A stretch of DNA of 5,303 nt from Prevotellaceae bacterium (GTDB lineage Bacteria; Bacteroidota; Bacteroidia; Bacteroidales; Bacteroidaceae), in NCBI GenBank assembly GCA_022508635.1, contig JAFLUV010000155.1, positions 1-5,303 of the forward strand. The letters are read 5' to 3'. A model generated the notes under the pieces. The model had not been told where the DNA came from. It worked only from the letters and a program-made list of their open reading frames with translations, and made no database searches. Shown here piece after piece: positions 1 to 5,303 of this stretch; within the stretch, counting starts at the first letter, position 1; each line of letters begins with the position of its first letter. The position numbers and the translations under genes were made by a program.

Positions 1-407
1 GTGCACTCCCATTCTTTAACGCCCATTACACTATCGTCCACTTTAACCTGGAGATCGCCTTTGACCTTGCACTGACAGCCGAGGCGCCAGTGTTCCTTTA
101 CTTGCTTACGAGTGAAATGTCCCTTCTCACTATCAAGGATATCACCACCTCCTGATGTTACTTGTAATTTGCATTGGCCACAAGATCCCTTGCCACCGCA
201 AGCAGAGGGCAGAAAAATACCCTCCTGACTCAATGTGCTCAATAGGGAAGCACCCTGAGGAACGGAGAGAGTGTCTTTACCATTTATCGTTACATTTACA
301 TTGCCACTAGGTGACAAGTAAGCTTTCGCTACAAGCAAAATGGCTACCAGCACAAGAATGGTTGCTAGGAATACGCCAATGCTCGTTAATATCAAATTCA
401 TGTCCAT
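1..407 (-). CDS. nqrF: Na+-translocating NADH:quinone reductase subunit F, N-terminal part (runs off the left edge)
   Basis: NqrF is the NADH-oxidising subunit of Na+-NQR: it takes a hydride from NADH onto FAD and passes electrons to its own 2Fe-2S cluster. Only the first 135 codons are in the window, too few to reach the FAD- and NADH-binding domains; the family is about 400-420 residues long. Visible are one N-terminal membrane anchor (residues about 5-27, ILTSIGVFLATILVLVAILL) and a plant-type ferredoxin domain from about residue 36. The cluster ligands are Cys70, Cys76, Cys79 (CGGKGSCGQC) and Cys111, the same numbering as the known ligands of the Vibrio cholerae protein. The ATG at 407 was chosen because it follows a strong SD (GGAGG, 9 bases upstream) and gives this numbering; a second ATG two codons later is less likely. 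It is the last gene seen of the operon, 21 bases after nqrE. The reading frame is read directly from the sequence. Confidence 0.97.
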   Translation of the reverse strand, partial: MDMNLILTSIGVFLATILVLVAILLVAKAYLSPSGNVNVTINGKDTLSVPQGASLLSTLSQEGIFLPSACGGKGSCGQCKLQVTSGGGDILDSEKGHFTRKQVKEHWRLGCQCKVKGDLQVKVDDSVMGVKEWEC

Positions 408-415
408 TGTCGAAA

Positions 416-425
416 TCCTCCTTTT
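416..425 (-). promoter_or_regulatory. Strong Shine-Dalgarno site of nqrF
   Basis: Read on the minus strand the site is AAAAGGAGGA, with GGAGG ending 9 bases before the nqrF ATG, inside the 21-base gap after nqrE. It supports the first of two nearby ATG codons as the start. Confidence 0.8.
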
Positions 426-428
426 CGT

Positions 429-1055
429 TTAGATGTCAAGGCCGGAAAAGCACATGAAAGCAAGTGCCATCAGACCCACTGTAATGAATGTAATACCGAG
501 ACCCTGCAAAGGCTTGGGCACGTCAGTGTAAGCCATCTTCTCGCGGATAGCAGCCAGACCTACGATAGCTAACAGCCATCCGATACCAGATCCAAGTGCA
601 TAGGCAATAGCATCGCCAAAGCCACCAATAAACTGAGCGTTAGTAGGCTCCATCGTAACACGCTGTTGCATGAACAGACTGGCACCCATGATGGCACAGT
701 TCACTGCAATAAGTGGCAGGAAGATACCTAAGGCTGCATAGAGTGATGGGCTGAAGCGTTCCACTATCATTTCCACTAACTGCACAATGCCAGCAATGAC
801 GGCAATGAAAAGGATGAAGGCAAGAAAAGTCAAGTCAACGCCTGCCACAATAGCATCAGGGCCAAGGACGTATGTCTGCAGAGCATAGTCCACAGGCACA
901 GTGACAAGCAGCACGAAAGTAACTGCCACGCCAAGACCAAGTGCTGTCTTCACATTCTTAGATACGGCCAGATATGAGCACATACCCAAGAAGAAAGCAA
1001 ATATCATGTTGTCCACAAAAATACTGCGGACGAAAAGACTAATCATATGTTCCAT
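429..1055 (-). CDS. nqrE: Na+-translocating NADH:quinone reductase subunit E
   Basis: NqrE is an integral membrane subunit of Na+-NQR, a relative of RnfA, and pairs with NqrD to form the core carrying an intramembrane Fe-S centre. At 208 residues it is about the usual family length (near 200). Six hydrophobic segments can be seen, at roughly residues 8-30, 36-54, 72-96, 104-128, 147-170 and 185-204. Cys26 (FFLGMCSYLAVSK) and Cys120 (LPLIAVNCAIMG) match in position and context the two cysteines known to hold the Fe-S centre in V. cholerae NqrE. The C-terminal stretch REKMAYTDVP...GLGITFI is characteristic of NqrE. The start at 1055 gives the family-typical opening MEH; a second ATG at codon 4 is less likely because the SD (GAGGAG) sits 7 bases before the first. 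Only one base separates it from the nqrD stop, so its translation is probably coupled to nqrD. Confidence 0.98.
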   Translation of the reverse strand: MEHMISLFVRSIFVDNMIFAFFLGMCSYLAVSKNVKTALGLGVAVTFVLLVTVPVDYALQTYVLGPDAIVAGVDLTFLAFILFIAVIAGIVQLVEMIVERFSPSLYAALGIFLPLIAVNCAIMGASLFMQQRVTMEPTNAQFIGGFGDAIAYALGSGIGWLLAIVGLAAIREKMAYTDVPKPLQGLGITFITVGLMALAFMCFSGLDI

Positions 1056-1056
1056 A

Positions 1057-1692
1057 TTACTTCTCCTCTTTGTTTATTGAGCGATGTGCCCAGATTACAC
1101 AACCTACGATGATAAGGCTCATGGCAGGCATCACCATCATGCCGTTGTTCTGATACCAACCTCCGTTTGAGACATACCAACTTTCAGGGATAACGTTGTA
1201 ACCTAAAAGAGTACCAAAACCAAAAAACTCACGAACAAAGCCCACGATAATCAAAATGGCAGCATAGCCAAGACCATTGCCAATACCATCTAAGAACGAA
1301 GGCCATGGACCGTTCTGCATGGCGAACGCCTCAAGCCGACCCATCAAGATACAATTCGTAATGATAAGGCCGACATAGACACTCAGCTGCACACTCACGT
1401 CATAAACATATGCCTTGAGCAACTGGCTAACGATAGTTACAAGCGCTGCCACTACAACCAACTGTACGATAATACGGATGCGGTTGGGAATGGTCTTGCG
1501 CAACAGGGATATGATCACATTGGAGAAAGCCGTAATGACGGTCACGCTGAGTCCCATCACAATGGCAGGCTTCAACTGACTGGTCACAGCCAATGCTGAG
1601 CAGATACCAAGCACCTGGACGGTGATAGGGTTGTTCAGATTAAGGGGGCTGGTGAATGCGGCTTTATTCTCGTCGGAAAACAATTTACTCAT
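1057..1692 (-). CDS. nqrD: Na+-translocating NADH:quinone reductase subunit D
   Basis: NqrD is an integral membrane subunit of Na+-NQR, homologous to RnfE, and the partner of NqrE in the electron- and Na+-conducting core. The 211-residue product has the normal family length. It starts with a hydrophilic segment (1-20), then about six membrane spans near residues 23-40, 43-63, 73-93, 100-120, 137-157 and 184-202. Cys31 (VLGICSALAVT) and Cys114 (LIITNCILMGRLEAFA) correspond, with a two-residue offset, to Cys29 and Cys112 that ligate the Fe-S centre in V. cholerae NqrD. The motif NGLGYA...VGFVREFFGFGTLLG (about 139-164) is typical of NqrD. The ATG at 1692 is preceded at 7 bases by AAGGAGG. It lies 19 bases after nqrC, and its stop is 1 base from the nqrE start. 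Confidence 0.98.
   Translation of the reverse strand: MSKLFSDENKAAFTSPLNLNNPITVQVLGICSALAVTSQLKPAIVMGLSVTVITAFSNVIISLLRKTIPNRIRIIVQLVVVAALVTIVSQLLKAYVYDVSVQLSVYVGLIITNCILMGRLEAFAMQNGPWPSFLDGIGNGLGYAAILIIVGFVREFFGFGTLLGYNVIPESWYVSNGGWYQNNGMMVMPAMSLIIVGCVIWAHRSINKEEK
1063..1068 (-). promoter_or_regulatory. Shine-Dalgarno site of nqrE, inside the end of nqrD
   Basis: The minus strand reads GAGGAG, 7 bases before the nqrE ATG. These bases also encode the final Glu codons of nqrD (ending INKEEK), so the ribosome site lies entirely within the upstream gene. This arrangement and the 1-base gap suggest translational coupling. Confidence 0.75.
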
Positions 1693-1699
1693 CTTCTTT

Positions 1700-1706
1700 C
1701 CTCCTT
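1700..1706 (-). promoter_or_regulatory. Strong Shine-Dalgarno site of nqrD
   Basis: The minus strand reads AAGGAGG in the 19-base gap between nqrC and nqrD, with 7 bases before the nqrD ATG. It confirms the start at 1692. Confidence 0.8.
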
Positions 1707-1711
1707 TTTAC

Positions 1712-2494
1712 TTATTGTTCAACATTGGTTGTTTCACTCTCATCTTCAGTACTGCTGCACACAACGACTTCAGGTTTATCGTCTTCGGAGCAACTTCTCA
1801 TAGCTTCAGGCTTGAATGCATCCTCCAAAAAGAATGCTTTGTAGACAGTAAATCCGTCCTTTACCATAGCGGCAACACCATTGCTGGTAAGGGTTGCACC
1901 TGTCACGCCGTCAACTTCGTTCTCCAGATGAGCAGCACCTGCTTTCACGACAGTGAGGACTACATTGCCGTCCTGATCGAAGATGGGCTTGCCAATGAAC
2001 TGGTCCTGGAACCATTTCTCACTGATGCGAGCACCAAGTCCAGCTGTCTCGCTTTCATGATAAAAGTATGTGCCAAGCACTTTGTCCTTTGCCTCGTTCA
2101 CCGCGATGTAGCCCCAAAGACCACCCCAAAGACCACGGCCTACAACAGGAATCACATAAGCCTGCTCTCCATTGGCTGTCGTTGCAATGAAAACGTGCAG
2201 TTCACCGTTCTTGATGAGACTGCCGTAGGTAGTGTTGAAACTACCTTCATAAGCCTTCAGCTTACCATTGGCAAAGACATTGTCCTGCACCTTTTCTGCA
2301 TAGAGGGCAGCCACATCAATAACCTTGTCATAACCCAGAGCAGTGAGAATCTGTCCCTTTGTGTCATTCTCCACGTTGGCATCCTGCGTTTCCTTCAGTG
2401 ACGAAGCCACGAATGCCAGCAGGAAGGCAACAATGACAACCATTACTGCTGCATAGCAGACAGTATATACATTGCTGTTTGTGTTCAGTTTCAT
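1712..2494 (-). CDS. nqrC: Na+-translocating NADH:quinone reductase subunit C (covalent FMN protein)
   Basis: NqrC carries a covalently bound FMN on a domain outside the cytoplasm and relays electrons from the NqrD/NqrE centre to NqrB; it is related to RnfG. The 260-residue product has one N-terminal membrane span (about 11-31) followed by an FMN-binding domain. The flavinylation motif is DGVTGATLTS (195-204), which fits the pattern recognised by the flavin transferase ApbE, with Thr201 as the expected phosphoester acceptor. The conserved stretch HESETAGLGARI (146-157) and a Gly/Trp-rich loop (GRGLWGGLWGYI, 119-130) also fit the family. Residues from about 233 to the end form an acidic Ser/Glu/Asp-rich tail with two cysteines (235 and 246) that seems to lie beyond the conserved domain. 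The start at 2494 has GGAGG at 8 bases. No apbE gene is in the window. Confidence 0.97.
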   Translation of the reverse strand: MKLNTNSNVYTVCYAAVMVVIVAFLLAFVASSLKETQDANVENDTKGQILTALGYDKVIDVAALYAEKVQDNVFANGKLKAYEGSFNTTYGSLIKNGELHVFIATTANGEQAYVIPVVGRGLWGGLWGYIAVNEAKDKVLGTYFYHESETAGLGARISEKWFQDQFIGKPIFDQDGNVVLTVVKAGAAHLENEVDGVTGATLTSNGVAAMVKDGFTVYKAFFLEDAFKPEAMRSCSEDDKPEVVVCSSTEDESETTNVEQ

Positions 2495-2500
2495 ATCGTT

Positions 2501-2510
2501 CTCCTCCTTA
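2501..2510 (-). promoter_or_regulatory. Strong Shine-Dalgarno site of nqrC, abutting the nqrB stop
   Basis: The minus strand reads TAAGGAGGAG: the nqrB stop codon (2510-2508) runs directly into GGAGGAG, with 8 bases between GGAGG and the nqrC ATG. A ribosome ending nqrB would be sitting on the nqrC initiation site, so coupling is likely. Confidence 0.8.
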
Positions 2511-3683
2511 CTTTATTGTGGCGCGCTTGGCACGCATGTTAATGTTGCTCTGTACGAAGCAGTAGTCTATCAGACTTGCAAAGAGGTTCATCAGCAGGAT
2601 AGCAAGCATCATACCCTCAGGGTACCCAGGGTTGAGGACACGCACCAGCACAGCAATGAAGCCGATAAGCAGGCCATAGATATATTTACCACACTCTGTG
2701 CGACAACTTGTTACAGGATCCGTTGCCATGAAGACAGCACCAAAAGCGAAACCACCAAGTACGAGGTGCTCATACCAGAGGATATGTGTCAAATCAAAAG
2801 CTTGCAAAAGATAACCCGTTACAGCACCACCTACAAAAACACTCAGCATGATTCTCCAACTGGCAACACCTGTCCAAAGAAGCAACAGACCACCTATCGC
2901 TATGGCAATAACACTGGTTTCACCGATACAGCCAGGAATTAGACCTGTGATGGCATTCTGTATTGTCTCGGCAGTAAAACCTTGGAAACCTGCTTGAGCA
3001 GCCTCGCCAAGAGGCGTAGCAGCAGTGCAAGCGTCGGTTACCTTATAGCCAAGTCCCAAGATAGTGTTCTGAGACACCCAGACAGTGGCATCTCCTGTCA
3101 TTGCAGAAGGATAACTGAAAAACAGGAATGCACGGGTGATAAGCGCAGGGTTAAAAATGTTCATGCCTGTGCCACCGAAAATTTCCTTTGCCAAAATAAC
3201 ACTGAATGCCACTGCTATAGCAAGCATCCAAAGCGGACAAGTGACGGGTACAATCATCGGGATGAGAATACCTGACACGAGAAAACCTTCCTGGATTTCC
3301 TCGTTTTTCCACTGCGCTACGACGAACTCTATACCAAGGCCTACGACATAACTGACGATTATCTTTGGCAAGACAGCGAGGAAGCCGTACAAAAACATGC
3401 CCCAGAATGTTGCCTCTGCAAGCTTTCCACAAGCTAAGGCATTCTGGTAACCCACGTTGTACATTCCAAAAAGCAGAGCTGGCAACAGAGCAATCACGAC
3501 AAAACTCATGATACGCTTGCTGTCGATAGCATCGTGGATGTTCACACTTCCTATGCGACTGGTGGTGTTGGGGACGAAAGCAAACGTCTCGAAACCATCC
3601 ACCAATGATCGGAAAGCATGGAACTTGCCACCTTCCTCTACATAGGGATGTATGTTATCGAATAGTTTCTTTATTGGATTCAT
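2508..3683 (-). CDS. nqrB: Na+-translocating NADH:quinone reductase subunit B (covalent FMN, riboflavin and quinone subunit)
   Basis: NqrB is the largest membrane subunit of Na+-NQR, homologous to RnfD. It carries a covalent FMN and riboflavin and takes part in quinone reduction and Na+ movement. The 391-residue product has a cytoplasmic N-terminus (1-55, with the segment PYVEEGGKFH at 13-22) and about ten membrane spans, the clearest near 56-76, 92-118, 133-167, 255-272, 277-293, 303-321, 334-350 and 357-376. Family hallmarks are EGFLVSGILIPMIVP (132-146), KEIFGGTGMNIFNPA (166-180) and FMATDPVTS (318-326). The flavin attachment motif is DACTAATPL (217-225), with Thr223 the predicted FMN acceptor; it reads T-A-A-T where S/T-G-A-T is the usual form. 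The start at 3683 fits the family opening MNPIKKLFD. Unlike the genes after it, it has no good SD: the 21-base gap after nqrA is AT-rich. Confidence 0.98.
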   Translation of the reverse strand: MNPIKKLFDNIHPYVEEGGKFHAFRSLVDGFETFAFVPNTTSRIGSVNIHDAIDSKRIMSFVVIALLPALLFGMYNVGYQNALACGKLAEATFWGMFLYGFLAVLPKIIVSYVVGLGIEFVVAQWKNEEIQEGFLVSGILIPMIVPVTCPLWMLAIAVAFSVILAKEIFGGTGMNIFNPALITRAFLFFSYPSAMTGDATVWVSQNTILGLGYKVTDACTAATPLGEAAQAGFQGFTAETIQNAITGLIPGCIGETSVIAIAIGGLLLLWTGVASWRIMLSVFVGGAVTGYLLQAFDLTHILWYEHLVLGGFAFGAVFMATDPVTSCRTECGKYIYGLLIGFIAVLVRVLNPGYPEGMMLAILLMNLFASLIDYCFVQSNINMRAKRATIK

Positions 3684-3704
3684 AACCTATTTATATATAA
3701 TGTA

Positions 3705-5042
3705 TTAAGCATTTTCCTTTCTTAGGATGTCCAGTCCCTCGCGAACAATGCGCTGCAACTCCAGTTTGGAACTGTCGACAAACTCAGCAATAGCAAAGTC
3801 TTCGGGTGCAACCTCATAGATGCCCAAAGCCTCCTGACGGTCAATATCACCAGCAATGATAGCCTTCACGAGGTAGCCGGCATAGATGTCCATGGGGAAG
3901 ACCTTGTCGTACTCGCCGCTCATAATCATGTGGCGCTCGCCACCCTTGACGCGTGCATCAATGATGTATTCCTTCTTCCTGCCCAGCAACCAGCTGAAAT
4001 AGCTGCGGTGTGTACTGAAGGTATTGAAGCGGGGCATGATCCATCCAAGCATTTCGTCTGCATGGTCGCCTTCAGGGATGACATTCACCTCCGTGGCATG
4101 GGCTCCGAGGAAGCCTTCAGCAGTAGTCTTGAGGCCAGTCATAACGTTGCCATTGATGATGCGAGCGCCATCTGCATGGATTTTGCCATCGAGCAGTGTT
4201 GTCAACTTCTGACCCACAATCATCTTGTAGTACTTGGGAGCTTTCACTTCACTGCCAGCCAAGGCAATGGTACGTGTGAAATCCACCTTACCATTCTTCA
4301 TAAGACGCCCCAAGAAAATGACTTCCTCTGCACCCATGGTCCAGACCACTTCTCCCTTGTTGACGGGATTGACGTGATTGATCTGCACACCTACATTGCC
4401 CGCCGGAGCAGGACCATCGAAGATGTTCACTTCACAATCCTTTGCCTCTGTCAGAGCCTTAGCGTTTTGCTTTGCGCTTACGCCGAGATAAACCTTGGCT
4501 AGCGTTGCCAAGGCAGAAATACCTAACTGAAACTCTGTCTCTTGACCCGCAAGGACATACTCAAAATCCTGGCTCAGGGGCATACTGTTGAAAGCGCTCA
4601 CGAAGATAGCCTTCGGCTTGTCATCGGGATTTGCAACAACGTCATAAGGACGCTGGCGCAGGAAAGCAAAGAGACCACTCTCCAACATGAGAGCCTTGAC
4701 ATCGCCCTTTGCATCTGAGCTCAAGAACTGACGTGCTTCCTGCTTTCCGTCAGCCTTCACGCGGATGCTCAGCAGTTTGCGACGCTCACCACGCTCTACC
4801 ATGCTGACGATTCCGCTGACAGGGCTCACGAACTTCACTTCGGGATGTAACTTGTCTACAAACAAGGCATCCCCGACCTGAACGGCATCTCCCTCCTTGA
4901 CCACCACTTTGGGTTTTACACCGCAGAAATCATCAGGAATGAGTGCATACTCTCCTGGACAACTGATGCTGGCTGTTTCCTTCGTGGCTTTGCCTTTTAG
5001 GTTGATGTCGAGGCCTTTGCGTAACTTGATTACTTTTGCCAT
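3705..5042 (-). CDS. nqrA: Na+-translocating NADH:quinone reductase subunit A
   Basis: NqrA is the peripheral, cytoplasm-facing subunit of Na+-NQR; it resembles RnfC and has been linked to quinone binding. The product is 445 residues, the family norm, with no membrane spans. The N-terminus MAKVIKLRKGLDINLKG is the standard opening. Residues about 40-80 form a biotinyl/lipoyl-like fold region (KEGDAVQVGDALFVDK at 49-64, FVSPVSGIV at 71-79). The central DGPAPAGNVGVQINHVNPV (209-227) with VVWTMGAEEVIFLGRL (232-247) is typical of NqrA, as is the C-terminal MDIYAGYLVKAIIAGDID (384-401). It is the first gene of the operon, behind a Bacteroidota-type promoter with a leader of about 30 bases and no SD. 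The ATG at 5042 is the only start that gives the family N-terminus. The stop lies 21 bases before nqrB. Confidence 0.98.
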   Translation of the reverse strand: MAKVIKLRKGLDINLKGKATKETASISCPGEYALIPDDFCGVKPKVVVKEGDAVQVGDALFVDKLHPEVKFVSPVSGIVSMVERGERRKLLSIRVKADGKQEARQFLSSDAKGDVKALMLESGLFAFLRQRPYDVVANPDDKPKAIFVSAFNSMPLSQDFEYVLAGQETEFQLGISALATLAKVYLGVSAKQNAKALTEAKDCEVNIFDGPAPAGNVGVQINHVNPVNKGEVVWTMGAEEVIFLGRLMKNGKVDFTRTIALAGSEVKAPKYYKMIVGQKLTTLLDGKIHADGARIINGNVMTGLKTTAEGFLGAHATEVNVIPEGDHADEMLGWIMPRFNTFSTHRSYFSWLLGRKKEYIIDARVKGGERHMIMSGEYDKVFPMDIYAGYLVKAIIAGDIDRQEALGIYEVAPEDFAIAEFVDSSKLELQRIVREGLDILRKENA

Positions 5043-5078
5043 ATCTGGGGATTGTTAAAATTATTTTATTTCGCGACG

Positions 5079-5113
5079 CAAAGATACAATTTTTTTGGGA
5101 GACTGCATATCAA
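5079..5113 (-). promoter_or_regulatory. Probable promoter of the nqr operon (Bacteroidota type)
   Basis: On the minus strand, 5086-5079 reads TATCTTTG, a perfect fit to the Bacteroidota -7 consensus TAnnTTTG used by the primary sigma factor of this phylum. It ends 36 bases before the nqrA ATG, so transcription would begin near 5070-5073 and leave an AT-rich leader of about 30 bases. The -33 element is weak: the nearest TTG is at 5113-5111, with 24 bases between the elements, which is longer than usual. The -7 match is seen directly; the start site is inferred. Confidence 0.75.
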
Positions 5114-5123
5114 TCTTTGATAT
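5107..5123. repeat. Perfect 7-3-7 inverted repeat at the upstream edge of the nqr promoter
   Basis: The plus strand reads ATATCAA-TCT-TTGATAT, two perfect 7-base arms around a 3-base spacer. Its centre is about 43 bases upstream of the inferred transcription start and it covers the only candidate -33 element. This position would suit a regulator binding site, but short AT-rich palindromes also arise by chance. The arm order (ATCAA then TTGAT) is the reverse of an FNR-type site. Confidence 0.4.
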
Positions 5124-5172
5124 TTTCCTTGTTATGGAACATTTTCTGCTATTAATCCTTTGTCTTGGCATA

Positions 5173-5249
5173 TTCTTTATCTCTCTATATGACCGTTCTC
5201 TTGAAAACGACATACACATTTTCTTTATCTCAATATGACCATCTTCTTT
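5173..5249. repeat. Imperfect direct repeat, two copies about 48 bases apart
   Basis: Copy 1 (5173-5202) and copy 2 (5221-5249) share TTCTTTATCTC exactly, then differ by a short indel (TCT against A), then share ATATGACC exactly, and end in similar pyrimidine-rich stretches. The spacing is 48 bases for the first block and 46 for the second. On the minus strand the shared cores are GGTCATAT and GAGATAAAGAA. The function is unknown; it lies about 90-165 bases upstream of the nqr -7 element. Confidence 0.6.
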
Positions 5250-5259
5250 AGAGCTTGTG

Positions 5260-5286
5260 GTTTCATGGCTGATTTTTCCACGAAAC
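5260..5286 (-). repeat. Potential hairpin (9-base arms) upstream of nqrA
   Basis: Minus-strand RNA would read GUUUCGUGG, a 9-base loop, then CCAUGAAAC, pairing over 9 positions with one G-U pair. On the plus strand the same position is an A-C mismatch, so the fold is better in minus-strand RNA. No run of U follows it directly, so it is not a standard intrinsic terminator. It may be part of an intergenic repeat continuing past the right edge. Confidence 0.4.
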
Positions 5287-5303
5287 GAAGTTTTAGAAAC
5301 ACT

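Larger units (their letters stand above)
5043..5303. other. Intergenic region upstream of nqrA, no convincing gene
   Basis: This AT-rich stretch contains the nqr leader and promoter, the inverted repeat, the direct repeat and the hairpin listed separately. One minus-strand frame stays open from the right edge to a TAA at 5063-5061 (80 codons). Its translation is dominated by Lys, Arg and Ser, shows no domain I recognise, and would run through the promoter. A plus-strand frame at 5134-5238 encodes 34 mostly hydrophobic residues (MEHFLLLILCLGIFF...) without an SD. I regard both as probably non-coding. Whichever gene precedes the operon lies outside the window. Confidence 0.6.

Noticed and set aside
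1622..2401. Long plus-strand open frame (259 codons) opposite nqrC and the start of nqrD
   Set aside because: It is fully antisense to well-supported Nqr genes, resembles no family I recognise and has no promoter or SD. It arises from codon bias on the true strand.
2472..3351. Plus-strand open frames opposite nqrB
   Set aside because: Their translations are low in plausible protein character and lie opposite a full-length NqrB with all family motifs.
3684..3704. AT-rich nqrA-nqrB gap (TATATATAAATAG) as an internal promoter
   Set aside because: No TAnnTTTG element is present and no TTG is at a suitable distance. AT-rich leaders are normal for translation initiation in this phylum.
3930..4502. 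Plus-strand open frame (190 codons) opposite nqrA
   Set aside because: It is antisense to the conserved body of NqrA, with no supporting signals.
1..5042. An rnf operon instead of nqr
   Set aside because: The order A-B-C-D-E-F, the family N-termini of NqrA and NqrE, and an NqrF with a ferredoxin domain identify Na+-NQR. Rnf would show RnfB/RnfC ferredoxin-rich subunits and a different gene order.
5107..5123. The promoter palindrome as an FNR/CRP-family site
   Set aside because: FNR sites run TTGAT-N4-ATCAA; here the half-sites are in the opposite order with a 3-base spacer, so the match is not real.
5260..5286. Hairpin as a rho-independent terminator of an upstream gene
   Set aside because: The stem is AT-rich and is not directly followed by a U run on either strand.

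Overview
The window holds a nearly complete operon for the Na+-translocating NADH:quinone oxidoreductase (Na+-NQR). All genes lie on the minus strand, so transcription runs from high to low coordinates in the order nqrA, nqrB, nqrC, nqrD, nqrE, nqrF. Five genes are complete. nqrF is cut by the left edge after 135 codons, roughly its N-terminal third. The organism is most likely a member of the Bacteroidota, probably Bacteroidales (Prevotella/Bacteroides-like). The reasons are the style of the Nqr proteins, the moderate GC content of the genes beside an AT-rich upstream region, and a perfect Bacteroidota-type -7 promoter element (TATCTTTG, fitting TAnnTTTG) just upstream of nqrA.

Layout from right to left: 5087-5303 is an AT-rich upstream region with no convincing gene. 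It contains an imperfect direct repeat, a potential hairpin and a perfect 7+3+7 inverted repeat. The promoter lies at about 5079-5113, followed by a short AT-rich leader without a Shine-Dalgarno (SD) sequence. Then come nqrA (5042-3705), a 21-base gap, nqrB (3683-2508), 13 bases, nqrC (2494-1712), 19 bases, nqrD (1692-1057), 1 base, nqrE (1055-429), 21 bases and nqrF (407 to the edge). No internal promoter or terminator is evident.

The six products form one membrane complex. NqrF oxidises NADH and passes electrons through its 2Fe-2S cluster, an Fe-S centre held between NqrD and NqrE, covalent FMN on NqrC, then covalent FMN and riboflavin in NqrB, to quinone (probably menaquinone here), while Na+ is pumped outward. 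The key cofactor residues covered by the window are all present: four NqrF cysteines (70, 76, 79, 111), NqrE Cys26/Cys120, NqrD Cys31/Cys114, NqrC Thr201 and NqrB Thr223.

The operon itself is ordinary and appears fully functional; I see no undescribed system. The points worth a second look are the strong SD sites before nqrC, nqrD, nqrE and nqrF in a phylum that mostly does without them, an acidic cysteine-containing tail on NqrC, and the repeat-bearing region upstream of the promoter.
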